Shown here: positions 9,584 to 18,663 of the stretch, one piece after another
How positions within the stretch are numbered: position 1 is the first letter of the stretch
Layout: the number at the start of each line of letters is the position of its first letter
DNA from: UBA1941 sp046329575
GTDB taxonomy: Bacteria > Bacteroidota > Bacteroidia > Chitinophagales > LD1
Assembly: GCA_046329575.1 (NCBI GenBank)
Contig: JAXLUJ010000002.1
Span: forward strand, 354,961-418,960
DNA length: 64,000 bases
Reading direction: 5' to 3'
Translations under genes and position numbers: made by a program
Notes under the pieces: generated by a model
Seen by the model: only the letters and a program-made list of their open reading frames with translations
The model's database searches: none
Told to the model about the DNA's origin: nothing

Positions 9584-10327
9584 ATGCTTTTAAAAGGAAA
9601 AACGGCATTGATCACAGGAGGTTCCCGCGGCATCGGCGAAGCGATGGTGCGGCTGTTTGCCGAAAACGGAGCACATGTGGCTTTTACTTACCTGAGCAGC
9701 GCCGCCAGGGCCGAGTCTTTGGCCGCCGAATTGACTACTGCTGAAGTTACCGTTAAGGCCTATGGTTCAAACGCTGCCTCCTACAGCGCGGCTGAATCGC
9801 TGGCGAATACGGTGCTGAACGATTTTGGCAAAGTAGATATCCTTATCAATAATGCCGGTATTACCCGCGATAATCTCTTGCTCCGGCTTTCAGAAGAGCA
9901 GTTCGATGAAGTGATTAAAGCCAACCTCAATTCTGTTTTCAATCTTACCAAACATATTTCAAAGCATATGTTGCGCCAACGCAGTGGCAGCATCATCAAC
10001 GTAACCTCTATTGTTGGCATGCGAGGCCAGGCCGGTCAAAGCAATTATGCTGCGTCAAAGGCCGGTATCATTGGTTTTACCAAGTCGATTGCCGAAGAAT
10101 TTGGATCGAGAAATATTCGTTGTAATGCCATTTCTCCCGGATTCATTGAAACAGATATGACGCATGTGTTAAATGAAGAAACCCGAAAAAATTTTCTCAG
10201 CCAGATTCCGTTACAACGCATGGGCGCTGCCCGTGAAGTGGCCAATGCCGCTTTGTTTCTGGCTTCTGATCTTTCCCAATATATTACCGGTCAGGTATTA
10301 AGCGTTTGCGGTGGTATGAGCCGCTGA
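9584..10327 (+). CDS. fabG: 3-oxoacyl-[ACP] reductase
   Basis: Short-chain dehydrogenase of fatty-acid elongation that reduces 3-oxoacyl-ACP with NADPH. The ATG at 9584 gives 247 aa, the usual FabG length; an upstream in-frame codon at 9491 would only add a non-homologous tail. The cofactor site is TGGSRGIG (11-18), the NNAG motif is at 89-92, and the catalytic residues are Ser142, Tyr155 and Lys159 in SNYAASKAG. The IETDMT segment after the active site is typical of FabG. A TATCTTTC element at 9558-9565, 18 bp before the start codon, resembles the Bacteroidota -7 box. Confidence 0.93.
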   Translation: MLLKGKTALITGGSRGIGEAMVRLFAENGAHVAFTYLSSAARAESLAAELTTAEVTVKAYGSNAASYSAAESLANTVLNDFGKVDILINNAGITRDNLLLRLSEEQFDEVIKANLNSVFNLTKHISKHMLRQRSGSIINVTSIVGMRGQAGQSNYAASKAGIIGFTKSIAEEFGSRNIRCNAISPGFIETDMTHVLNEETRKNFLSQIPLQRMGAAREVANAALFLASDLSQYITGQVLSVCGGMSR

Positions 10328-10350
10328 TCGCTAAAATCAAAGGAGTAACT

Positions 10351-12459
10351 GTGCATTCTACATTTTCTTTTACATATCCATGGTACTGGTTTCCGGTTTG
10401 CGTACTGTTGGGGTTGCTCTATGCAGCGGCGCTTTATCGCAGCAAAAAATCGGGCCCTGATAATGACCTGCCGCCGGGTATTAACTACTTGCTGGCCACT
10501 TGCAGGGCCATTGTTGTAACAGTTTTAGCAGCATTGCTATTAGAACCCTTGCTTTCATGGCGCTATACCGAAACCAATAAGCCTGTGGTAGCATTGTTAC
10601 AAGACAATAGCGAGTCGATTCGTTATCATCTTTCTTCGGCCGATTCAGCCGAGTATTTTAAAAAATGGAATGTATTAGCAGAAAAGTTGGCAGAAAAATA
10701 TGAAGTAGTTCGTTTTGCAATTGGCAGTTCGGCCAAAATGCAGAATGAATTTCCGCTGAGCGATAAATCGACCAACATTTCTGATGCCATTGAAGAAATC
10801 AACGATCGCTATTACAATCAAAATCTGGGCGCCATAGTTTTGGCTTCCGACGGAATTTTTAATCAGGGTGTGAATCCGGTTTATCCGGCCGCTCAGGCGC
10901 CCTATGCCATCTACACCATTGCTTTGGGCGACACTACCATTCCCAACGACATTCGCATCAGCAATGTGCTGCATAACAAGATAGCCTACCTTAACGATCA
11001 GTTCTCGGTTCGGGTGGAATTAGAAGCCACCCATCTTGCAGGCAAATCGGCTGTGGTTTCAATCGCATCAATCGTAGATGGAAAGGCAGTTGTGGAAAGC
11101 ACAAAACCTGTAAACATCAACAGCAACGCCTACTTTCAGGTTACTGATTTTATTCTGCCTGCAAAAAAAGTGGGTATTTCGAGATACAGAATTGAAGTGT
11201 CGCAAGTTCCCGGCGAATCTACTTTTCGAAACAATGCAAGAGATATTTTTGTAGAAGTGTTAGATGGCCGTCAAAAGATAGCGCTTATTGCCAATAGCCC
11301 ACATCCCGATATTACGGCTTTGAAACAAACCATCACTTCCAACAAAAATTATCAGTTAGATGTTTTTTATGCAGCCGAGTTCAACGCCAAATTGAATGAT
11401 TACAATTTGGTAATCATGCACCAACTGCCTTCTGGTTCCAATAAAATCCCTGCAATTGTTCAGCAATGCAACGATCTGAAAAAGCCCATGTTGTGGATCA
11501 TCGGATCTCAAACTGATTTTAACGCCTTGCTACAAATGCAGCAAACCGTTTCGGGCAGCGTAAGCCCCGGAAGGTTCAATGATGTTACGGCCAAATTCAA
11601 CTCTGGCTTTAGCGCATTTACGCTTTCCGATCCTACCCAAAATGCCTTGATGCATTGGCCGCCGCTCCAGAATTTTTTTGGCGATTATCAATCTAATCCT
11701 GCCGCTCAGGTGTTGTTCCGGCAAAAGATCAATAATGTAGAAACCGACTATCCCCTGATTGCGGTAAATGATAATGGAGGGAAACGTGAGGGCGTAATTT
11801 GTGGCGAAGGATTATGGCGTTGGCGTTTGTACAGTTTTGAGCAGAACAAAAACCATGAGGCCTTCAACGAATTGTTCAACAAATTGATTCAGTTTCTTGC
11901 GGTGAAAGGCGATAAACGTCCGTTTAGAATAAACCTTCCGAAGAATATTTTTTCCGATAATGAGAATATCACTTTCGATGCGCAATTGTACAATTCGAAT
12001 TTTGAAATGGTGAATACTCCAGACGTAGATTTGAAACTGTTCAGCGAGGAGGGCAAAGAATACCCTTTTAAAATGAACAAAACCGAAAATTATTACACCC
12101 TCAATGCCGGATTTTTACCCGTGGGGAACTACAGTTATAGCGCCACTACTAAACTGGGCAATAACACTTATAAAGCCGACGGCAAATTCAGCATTGCACC
12201 GTTGCAACTGGAAGAACTGCGCACCGTGGCAGATCATCAATTGTTGTTCCAGCTTGCTGATCAGCACCATGGCGTAATGTATAACCCTGCCAATTTCGAA
12301 AAGTTGGCTGATGAATTGCTTTCTAAAAACAAACTAAAACCGATTCTTTTCGATTCGTTTCAAACTAACGCTGCCATTAACCTGAAGTGGATTTTCTTTT
12401 TGTTACTCTCGTTGCTTTCAATGGAATGGTTAGTGCGTAAATATTTGGGCGGATACTAA
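10351..12459 (+). CDS. Membrane-anchored protein with von Willebrand factor A-like domain
   Basis: Unnamed envelope protein of about 702 aa. I place the start at GTG 10351 because AGGAG sits 5 bp upstream (10341-10345). A TTG at 10306 would also be in frame but lies inside fabG. Two N-terminal membrane helices (about 9-29 and 46-68) precede a VWA-like domain with MIDAS motifs DNSES (85-89) and SDGIFN (166-171). A long periplasmic region of Ig-like or gatase-like character follows, then a C-terminal helix (about 680-698). It resembles large Bacteroidota proteins related to BatA/BatB-type aerotolerance proteins, but no function is established. The stop overlaps the next start (TAATG). Confidence 0.75.
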   Translation: MHSTFSFTYPWYWFPVCVLLGLLYAAALYRSKKSGPDNDLPPGINYLLATCRAIVVTVLAALLLEPLLSWRYTETNKPVVALLQDNSESIRYHLSSADSAEYFKKWNVLAEKLAEKYEVVRFAIGSSAKMQNEFPLSDKSTNISDAIEEINDRYYNQNLGAIVLASDGIFNQGVNPVYPAAQAPYAIYTIALGDTTIPNDIRISNVLHNKIAYLNDQFSVRVELEATHLAGKSAVVSIASIVDGKAVVESTKPVNINSNAYFQVTDFILPAKKVGISRYRIEVSQVPGESTFRNNARDIFVEVLDGRQKIALIANSPHPDITALKQTITSNKNYQLDVFYAAEFNAKLNDYNLVIMHQLPSGSNKIPAIVQQCNDLKKPMLWIIGSQTDFNALLQMQQTVSGSVSPGRFNDVTAKFNSGFSAFTLSDPTQNALMHWPPLQNFFGDYQSNPAAQVLFRQKINNVETDYPLIAVNDNGGKREGVICGEGLWRWRLYSFEQNKNHEAFNELFNKLIQFLAVKGDKRPFRINLPKNIFSDNENITFDAQLYNSNFEMVNTPDVDLKLFSEEGKEYPFKMNKTENYYTLNAGFLPVGNYSYSATTKLGNNTYKADGKFSIAPLQLEELRTVADHQLLFQLADQHHGVMYNPANFEKLADELLSKNKLKPILFDSFQTNAAINLKWIFFLLLSLLSMEWLVRKYLGGY

Positions 12460-13784
12460 TGCTTCCTGTCGATTTTATAAACGGCATGCGCAAGGCTTTT
12501 CCTGAAGATGTGGAAGCCTTACTCGCAGCTTTGGAATATGTACCTGCGGTTAGTATTCGTTACAATCCACGCTTTTCGGGCACTGGAATATTTGAAACAG
12601 AATCAGAAGTGCCGTGGTGTAGCAACGCTATATTCTTGAAGGAACGCCCTTCCTTCACTCTTGATCCGGCATTTCATGCCGGCGCGTACTACGTACAAGA
12701 AAGCTCTTCCATGTTTCTGGAACAATTGTGGAAGCAACATGTTCCTGCAAATAAACCGTTACAGGTTTTAGACCTGTGTGCAGCACCGGGAGGGAAAAGT
12801 ACACATCTGTTATCGTTGATGGGTAACCACTCTATATTAGTTGCCAATGAGCCGGTAGCAAACCGCAATACCGTACTGCGTCAGAATCTTGCCAAATGGG
12901 GCATGGTTAATCACATTGTTACCCAAAACGAACCTGAAGACTTTTTAAAGGCCGGCAGCGTGTTCGATGTGGTATTAATTGATGCGCCTTGCAGTGGTGA
13001 AGGCATGTTCAGAAAAGATAAGAACGCCAGAAAGGAATGGAGTTTGCGAAACGTTGAAGTATGCGAAGTACGTCAATCAAAAATTCTGGAAAACGCAAGA
13101 AGGCTACTTAAGCCGGGTGGTTTGCTGATTTACAGCACCTGCACCTTCGAAGATGTGGAGAATGATTTGCAGGTAGAACGCCTTCAATCGGAATTTGATT
13201 GTTTACGATTATCAAACGAAAGTGTTTTTCCGGAAATTTTACGAACAAGGTGGGGTTACGCCTTTCTACCACATCGTGTGAAAGGCGAAGGATTTTATAT
13301 TTCCTGTTGGAAGAAAAGACAAGGTGTGGAAAGCCCATTACTAACTTCCAGAACGCCGGTGAAAATGGCTTCCTTCGAAAAATTAACGCCAATGGTTTCG
13401 GCGCCGGAAATGGTAGCCCTGGAAGTACATGATAGCTGGCGAGTGTTTCCAAAGGAACATCTGGGATTGCTTCATCATCTTCGTGAGCATTTGTTCATCA
13501 AAAAAGCCGGAGCTGCAGCGGGCGCTTTTAAAGGACTTGATTTTATACCCGACCATGAGTTGGCGTTAACCGATTTGGTTTCCTCAGCAGTTCCCCGAAT
13601 AGAAGTATCAGAAACAACAGCACTTCAGTTTTTAAAAGGAAATGCCATTTCTGTTTCTGCTGAAAATAAAGGTTGGTCGATTATCACTTTTCGGAATTTG
13701 CAATTGGGCTGGGTGAAAGTATTGCCCAATCGCGTCAATAATTATTATCCTAAGAATTGGCGCATCCTGATGGATGTTGCTTGA
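12459..13784 (+). CDS. RNA cytosine-C5 methyltransferase (NOL1/NOP2/Sun, RsmF-like)
   Basis: SAM-dependent m5C methylase of rRNA or tRNA, 441 aa. The SAM site is LDLCAAPGGKSTHL (about 105-117). Motif IV, DAPCSGEGMFRKD, carries Cys178 (product release), and motif VI, STCTFEDVEND, carries the catalytic Cys228. The C-terminal 150 residues form a PUA-like RNA-binding region as in E. coli RsmF/YebU, which favours 16S rRNA as substrate. It is translationally coupled to the preceding VWA gene by a one-base overlap. Confidence 0.88.
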   Translation: MLPVDFINGMRKAFPEDVEALLAALEYVPAVSIRYNPRFSGTGIFETESEVPWCSNAIFLKERPSFTLDPAFHAGAYYVQESSSMFLEQLWKQHVPANKPLQVLDLCAAPGGKSTHLLSLMGNHSILVANEPVANRNTVLRQNLAKWGMVNHIVTQNEPEDFLKAGSVFDVVLIDAPCSGEGMFRKDKNARKEWSLRNVEVCEVRQSKILENARRLLKPGGLLIYSTCTFEDVENDLQVERLQSEFDCLRLSNESVFPEILRTRWGYAFLPHRVKGEGFYISCWKKRQGVESPLLTSRTPVKMASFEKLTPMVSAPEMVALEVHDSWRVFPKEHLGLLHHLREHLFIKKAGAAAGAFKGLDFIPDHELALTDLVSSAVPRIEVSETTALQFLKGNAISVSAENKGWSIITFRNLQLGWVKVLPNRVNNYYPKNWRILMDVA

Positions 13785-13861
13785 ACCAGATTTTTCCAAT
13801 TTCTTACTAAATCGGCACAAGCGATGCTTTCCAGCACATATTTGTGCATAAATAAAACATC

Positions 13862-14602
13862 ATGAAAAAAATGCTGATCGCAGTTACGGCCTGCGCAATT
13901 GCCGTTGTATCGCTGAATTCCTGCAAGAAATCAGATACCACTACCAACACTCCATCAAACAACCCGCCTTCTGTAACGCCACCGGCTGATGCCAACGCAG
14001 CTTTCGCCGCGGTTCGCGTAAAAAGCACTCAAACGGTTGCCGGTATTACGGTGCCGATTGATGTAAACACGGCTGTAGCCTGGTTCGGGTCGGCTTCTAC
14101 GCCGGTTGACGGAGGTAACGTTTCCTGCGAGGGAGTGGCGCTTTCGAAAATTAACGGTATGTACACCTTCCAGCCAACTGCTACAAACACCAGTATTGAT
14201 CTTTCCAGTCCAATTTCCTGGGTGGTGTCCGGAAATGCGGCTAACAGCGTTCCATCCTTTTCAAAAGATGATAATCATTCTTTCCCATACGTTGATGACA
14301 TTACCAATCCCGGAGATATCAATATCCACTCCAGCTTTACCTTATCGGCTACAAGCACGGTGACCTATTGCGATTCCGTAATTTTTGTTGTAGCAGGTCC
14401 TTCCGGCAATGTAAAAAAGATCAAGCCTGCCGGAACCAGTTCCTGCACCTTCACTCAGGCTGAAATGGAAACCGTTGGAACCGGATCGGGAATCGTTCAA
14501 ATTGCCCCTTATCGCGTTTCTCTTGATAACACCATCGCCGCCGGTAAAAATTACTACTTCGTTCTGGAAACCTGCGCCAATCGCTTCGTAACCTTTAAGT
14601 AA
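13862..14602 (+). CDS. Predicted lipoprotein, unknown function
   Basis: 246 aa. A hydrophobic signal (residues 1-19) ends in a lipobox-like SLNSC, so Cys20 is probably lipidated. A Thr/Asn/Pro-rich linker (about 24-42) precedes a globular domain with beta-strand character. The mature domain holds Cys residues at spaced positions (SCEGVAL, TYCDSV, SSCTF, LETCANRF) that might form disulfides. I do not recognise the family. It is a single-gene unit closed by the terminator at 14621-14647. Confidence 0.7.
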   Translation: MKKMLIAVTACAIAVVSLNSCKKSDTTTNTPSNNPPSVTPPADANAAFAAVRVKSTQTVAGITVPIDVNTAVAWFGSASTPVDGGNVSCEGVALSKINGMYTFQPTATNTSIDLSSPISWVVSGNAANSVPSFSKDDNHSFPYVDDITNPGDINIHSSFTLSATSTVTYCDSVIFVVAGPSGNVKKIKPAGTSSCTFTQAEMETVGTGSGIVQIAPYRVSLDNTIAAGKNYYFVLETCANRFVTFK

Positions 14603-14620
14603 AACTACCACTAATAGCAA

Positions 14621-14647
14621 AAGCCGCCCTTAGGCGGCTTTTTTTTT
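14621..14647 (+). terminator. Rho-independent terminator after lipoprotein gene
   Basis: GCCGCC (14623-14628), CTTA loop, GGCGGC (14633-14638), then nine T. This is a perfect 6-bp GC stem 19 bp after the stop codon. Confidence 0.9.
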
Positions 14648-14686
14648 GTGATAAGGGCAGAGAAGCGGAAATTTTATCTTCGCCGC

Positions 14687-15946
14687 ATGCAACAAATTCT
14701 CATTCTGGGCGCCGGCAAATCCAGTACGGCACTCATCGACTATCTGGTGGAATTGGCTCCTGCACAAAATTGGGAAGTTGTGGTGGCCGACGTTTCGTCA
14801 GATATTGCTTTTCAAAAAACCAAAGGCCGGTCGCATACCCGGGCAATTGCTTTTTCATTGAACAACCACGAAGAACGCAGCGCACTGATCTCGGCTGCCG
14901 ATGTTGTGGTATCAATGCTTCCGGCCGCGTTGCATCTTTCTATTGCGGCCGACTGCCTGAAGTGGAACAAAAATCTGGTCACCCCCAGTTATATCGCTCC
15001 AGCTATGATGGAGATGGATCAGGCCGTAAGGGAACAAGGGTTGATTTTCATGAACGAAATGGGACTTGATCCGGGAATCGATCACATGAGTGCGCTTGAA
15101 ATATTAGATCAGCTTCGCCAAGAAGGGGCAACTGTCACTTCTTATCGTTCGCATTGTGGTGGCTTAGTGGCATCGGCCTGTGATGATAATAGCTGGCATT
15201 ATAAATTTTCATGGAATCCCCGAAACGTAGTGTTGGCGGGCCAGGGCGCGGGTGGTATGCATTGGCTCGAGAATGGCCGCTCATGCGAAATTTCCTACGA
15301 ACAGTTATTCGAAACCTTGCGCACTATCGATCTTGGTTCAAAAGGTGTGTATGAAAGCTACCCCAACCGCGATTCGTTAAAGTATATCGATGCTTATGGC
15401 CTGAACGGGGTGAAAACCATGTACCGGGGAACATTGCGCGTTCCGCCTTTCTGCCGCGGCTGGCAGCAATTGGTAAAGGCTGGTCTCACTGATGCTAATC
15501 GTCCCTATCAGTTCCGGAGTGAAGAAAATTTTGAGGAAAGTTTGCGTCCTATGCTTCGGGAAATCGGAATATTTGATCCGTCGAATTTTCATTCGAACCG
15601 ATCTGCAGCCGACGATCTTCAGGCGTTGTTAGAAAGCCGATGGGCCATGAAACCTAACGACCGCGATCTGGTGGTTATGGTACATGAGGTAGAATACACT
15701 AAAAACGGTCAGCAATATCAACTGCAATCTTCCTTGGTAATCGAAGGTCGCGACAATGTACACACCGCTATGGCACTTACAGTGGGGCTTCCGGTAGCCA
15801 TAGTAGTGAAAATGATTCTTACGAAACAATTAACGGCTACCGGAGTTTTGATGCCGAATTTTAAAGAAGTTTATCAACCGGTTATGAAAGAATTGGCTGC
15901 ATTGGGAATTTGTTTTGAGGAAAAAATAAATGTTTATGCAGCCTGA
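14687..15946 (+). CDS. Saccharopine dehydrogenase-like NAD(P) oxidoreductase
   Basis: Enzyme of the lysine/saccharopine or carboxynorspermidine type, 419 aa. The ATG at 14687 begins MQQILILGAGKSS, putting the Rossmann motif GAGKSS at residues 8-13; an upstream GTG at 14648 would add a non-homologous leader. The central part (EMGLDPGIDHMSALE, SHCGGLVASACDD, NPWKFSWNP-like) matches the saccharopine dehydrogenase catalytic domain. In Bacteroidota it is often annotated as saccharopine dehydrogenase (glutamate-forming), but a lysine-ketoglutarate reductase partner is not nearby. A TATCTTCG element ends 4 bp before the ATG, suggesting a very short leader. Confidence 0.82.
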   Translation: MQQILILGAGKSSTALIDYLVELAPAQNWEVVVADVSSDIAFQKTKGRSHTRAIAFSLNNHEERSALISAADVVVSMLPAALHLSIAADCLKWNKNLVTPSYIAPAMMEMDQAVREQGLIFMNEMGLDPGIDHMSALEILDQLRQEGATVTSYRSHCGGLVASACDDNSWHYKFSWNPRNVVLAGQGAGGMHWLENGRSCEISYEQLFETLRTIDLGSKGVYESYPNRDSLKYIDAYGLNGVKTMYRGTLRVPPFCRGWQQLVKAGLTDANRPYQFRSEENFEESLRPMLREIGIFDPSNFHSNRSAADDLQALLESRWAMKPNDRDLVVMVHEVEYTKNGQQYQLQSSLVIEGRDNVHTAMALTVGLPVAIVVKMILTKQLTATGVLMPNFKEVYQPVMKELAALGICFEEKINVYAA

Positions 15947-16700
15947 AAAACCGCAAGTGATTTATGGCAGAAAACCAATTCTGGATGCGCTGCTTGCCGG
16001 CCAGCGATTTGAAAAGTTGTTGATGCAAAAAGGTGCAGAAGGCGAGGAGTTGCAGCGAATCAAATCGGCCGCGGCTCAACAGCAACTTTCCGTACAATTT
16101 GTTCCAAAAGAAAAACTCGACTACATCACACGGCCTCATTCCCGTGGTAAAGAAGTGAATCATCAAGGCGTTTTCGGATTAGTGGCGTTAATCGATTATT
16201 GTTCGGTAGATGATCTTTTAAATTTGGCACAAAGTAAAGGAGAAGATCTTTTACTGGTGGCCCTGGATGGGGTAACGGATGTAAGGAATTTCGGGGCTAT
16301 AGCACGTTCAGCCGAGTGCCTGGGTGCCCATGGTATGTTGCTGGCCGAAGACTTTAGTGCGCCGGTGAATGCTGAAGCGTTGAAAGCCTCTGCAGGAGCT
16401 TTAACGCGATTGGCTGTATGCCGTGAAAAAAGTCTTTCCTCTTCTATAAAATATTTGAAGGCGAATGGCATTCAGATTGTTGCTGCTGATATGCATGGCT
16501 CGGTTGCTGCCGAACAATACGAATGGAAACAACCGGTAGTGATTGTAATGGGCGCTGAAGGTTCAGGAGTTTCGCCTACTATTCGCAAATGGTGCGATGC
16601 TGCAGTACACATTCCCATGAAAGGAACCACCGAAAGTTTGAATGTAGGTGTTAGCGCGGCCATTATTTTGTATGAAGCATTACGTCAGCGTTCTAAATAA
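15930..16700 (+). CDS. rlmB: SpoU-family 23S rRNA 2'-O-methyltransferase (RlmB-like)
   Basis: 256 aa. The N-terminal L30e-like substrate-binding domain (about 1-85, starting IYGRKPILDALLAG) is followed by the SPOUT knot. Motif 1 is LDGVTDVRNFGAIARSAE, motif 2 is VIVMGAEGSGVSP and motif 3 is IPMKGTTESLNVGVSAAI. In E. coli RlmB methylates G2251 of 23S rRNA. It overlaps the end of the saccharopine dehydrogenase gene by 17 bp; Met3 (15936) is an alternative start. Confidence 0.9.
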   Translation: MFMQPEKPQVIYGRKPILDALLAGQRFEKLLMQKGAEGEELQRIKSAAAQQQLSVQFVPKEKLDYITRPHSRGKEVNHQGVFGLVALIDYCSVDDLLNLAQSKGEDLLLVALDGVTDVRNFGAIARSAECLGAHGMLLAEDFSAPVNAEALKASAGALTRLAVCREKSLSSSIKYLKANGIQIVAADMHGSVAAEQYEWKQPVVIVMGAEGSGVSPTIRKWCDAAVHIPMKGTTESLNVGVSAAIILYEALRQRSK

Positions 16701-16702
16701 AT

Positions 16703-17464
16703 ATGACGAAACACACTTGGGTGAATATCGCCTTCCTTCTTGCCGTAGTAATGATGCTGATTTGCAGCGTAACCTGGTATTGGTGGGTGCTGATGTGCTT
16801 CTTCTACACCGCAGTTATTTTTCTTGGATCGTACTTCATACAACTCAATTTTTTCATTCATTCGTTCAACAAGTCTGCACTTAATGAAAAGAAGATAGCC
16901 TTAACTTTTGATGATGGTCCGAACGAAGCTACGCCTCAGCTATTAGACTTTCTCAAACAAGAAAATATTCCTGCCACGTTTTTTCTGATTGGCAAAAATA
17001 TTGCCGGCAAGGAAGCGCTTCTCCAAAGAATGCTGAACGAGAATCACCTGATTGGCAACCACAGTTATGAGCACGGATTCTGGTTTTCAATGCAAAGCCC
17101 TTCAAAAGTAGTAGCAGAAATGAACGCCTGCAACCGTCAAATTCAGGCATTTACGGGCAAGCGCCCACTATTCTTTCGTCCGCCTTATGGTGTTACCAAT
17201 CCCTGGGTGGCTTCTGGTATTTCTGAATGTAAAATGTACAGTATCGGCTGGAGTTTGCGCTCCTATGACACGGTGAGCAAATCACCGCAAGCGCTAGCCC
17301 GAAGCGTTATAAAAAAGCTTAAATCAGGCGATGTTTTACTGTTTCATGATGCCGCAACGCATACCATCCAAGCCCTTCCGGAAATTATCGCCTATCTTCG
17401 GCAACAACAAATTTCTGTGGTGCCGCTGAACGAGCTACTGCAACTGCAACCTTATGATTCGTAA
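16703..17464 (+). CDS. Polysaccharide deacetylase family protein (NodB domain, membrane-anchored)
   Basis: 253 aa with two N-terminal hydrophobic segments (about 8-27 and 29-52) that anchor an external catalytic domain. The NodB motifs are complete: TFDDGP (68-73, catalytic Asp70 and metal ligand Asp71), NHSYEH (metal ligands His120 and His124) and RPPYG. The family removes N- or O-acetyl groups from carbohydrates; the substrate here is unknown. It starts 2 bp after rlmB and overlaps the LolA-like gene by 11 bp. In Bacteroidota such genes occur beside LolA and acyl-ACP dehydratase genes, as they do here. Confidence 0.85.
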   Translation: MTKHTWVNIAFLLAVVMMLICSVTWYWWVLMCFFYTAVIFLGSYFIQLNFFIHSFNKSALNEKKIALTFDDGPNEATPQLLDFLKQENIPATFFLIGKNIAGKEALLQRMLNENHLIGNHSYEHGFWFSMQSPSKVVAEMNACNRQIQAFTGKRPLFFRPPYGVTNPWVASGISECKMYSIGWSLRSYDTVSKSPQALARSVIKKLKSGDVLLFHDAATHTIQALPEIIAYLRQQQISVVPLNELLQLQPYDS

Positions 17465-18086
17465 TTTTTTCTTTTTACTCTTTTCAATTTTAGTTATTGC
17501 ATCGCAGGCGCAAACCTTTGCTGCAGTTAAAGATGAAGCCACGCTGCGCCAAAAAATCGCTGCATCGGCAAAGGCCACAAAAAGTATCAAGGCTGATTTC
17601 GTTCAGGAAAAAAATGTGAGCATGCTGGCTGAAAAGCTGATTTCTAAAGGCATTTTCGCTTTCCGTCAGAACAATCAGGTGCGCCTGGAATATCAACAGC
17701 CATTCCAATACCTGATGGTGATCAATAACGGAAAAATTACCATCCGTGATGAAGCAAAAACTACGGTGATGGACATGCACAAGAGCAAAATGTTTCAGCA
17801 GATCAACAATATTATTGTGCAATGCGTTCAAGGCAATGTGGTGAACAGTACTGATTTTAAAGTGCAGCTTTCGGAAAGCGCGAACCAAATAAAAATGGAA
17901 ATGACCCCGCTGAATAAAAATCTGAAAGACTTTTTCAATTCTATTGTGGTGCTTCTTGAAAAGAAAGATTTTAGTGTAGCGAAAATGATAATGAACGAAA
18001 AGTCGGGCGACTTTACAACCATATTATTTAAAAATAAAGAACTGAATGCAACGCTTCCTGATAATTGGTTTGTGGTGGCTAAGTAG
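17454..18086 (+). CDS. LolA-like outer-membrane lipoprotein carrier
   Basis: 210 aa periplasmic protein with a signal peptide (about 1-19, cleaving after ASQAQ). The mature part has the LolA pattern: SIKADFVQEKNVSMLAEKLISKG, then FRQNNQVRLEY and LMVINNGKI strands of the half-barrel that shields lipoprotein acyl chains. The overlaps with the deacetylase upstream (11 bp) and the lipoprotein downstream (41 bp) show tight coupling. Paralogues in flexirubin and aryl-polyene clusters are thought to carry lipids rather than lipoproteins, so the cargo is uncertain. Confidence 0.82.
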   Translation: MIRNFFFLLFSILVIASQAQTFAAVKDEATLRQKIAASAKATKSIKADFVQEKNVSMLAEKLISKGIFAFRQNNQVRLEYQQPFQYLMVINNGKITIRDEAKTTVMDMHKSKMFQQINNIIVQCVQGNVVNSTDFKVQLSESANQIKMEMTPLNKNLKDFFNSIVVLLEKKDFSVAKMIMNEKSGDFTTILFKNKELNATLPDNWFVVAK

Positions 18087-18663
18087 TGTTTTTCTAAGTG
18101 GTTGTGTTTCCACTTCGAAAATGAAATGGATGGATGGTTTTACCAATTGTCCGGCCATTTATCGGCCGGCTGTTACGGATGCCAATTATCGCGCTCAAAT
18201 CGATTTCGGGAAACGTCATTTCTCAGGCTTGGTGCTTTTCAAAATAATTGATGAGAAATGCCATGTGTTTTTTCTAACCGAAACCGGAATGAAGTTTTTT
18301 GATTTTGAATATGGCAACGGAAACATAAAAACCGCCTATATTCTTCCGGCTCTTGATAAACGACCCATTGTCAATTTACTGCAACGAAGCTTTGAACCCC
18401 TGGTAGTTAGCCCTATTGAAAACCAAAAACGGCAGGAAATTCGCACTGAGAAAGCCGTGTCGTTCTTGTTTCCCGAATTTAAACCGGCACGGCGCTATAC
18501 AGCAATTGAGAAGTGCGAAAAATTGACGGAGATTGTGGAGTCAGGGAAACGTTCTTATTTTCTTAGCTACGGAAATTCAACAGCTCCTCAACACATCAGC
18601 TTTCATCAAAAGCAATTTCATCTTCAATTTGATTTAAGCCGAATGGAAGACGCTACGCCTTAA
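18046..18663 (+). CDS. Predicted outer-membrane lipoprotein, unknown function
   Basis: 205 aa. The signal sequence ends in lipobox LSGC (Cys20). The mature part is beta-rich, with an early NYRAQIDFGKRHFSGLVLFK segment and a Lys/Arg-rich C-terminal half. Its start lies 41 bp inside the LolA-like gene, so the two are probably co-translated and functionally linked. It also overlaps the convergent dehydratase gene by 11 bp. I do not recognise a named family. Confidence 0.7.
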   Translation: MQRFLIIGLWWLSSVFLSGCVSTSKMKWMDGFTNCPAIYRPAVTDANYRAQIDFGKRHFSGLVLFKIIDEKCHVFFLTETGMKFFDFEYGNGNIKTAYILPALDKRPIVNLLQRSFEPLVVSPIENQKRQEIRTEKAVSFLFPEFKPARRYTAIEKCEKLTEIVESGKRSYFLSYGNSTAPQHISFHQKQFHLQFDLSRMEDATP

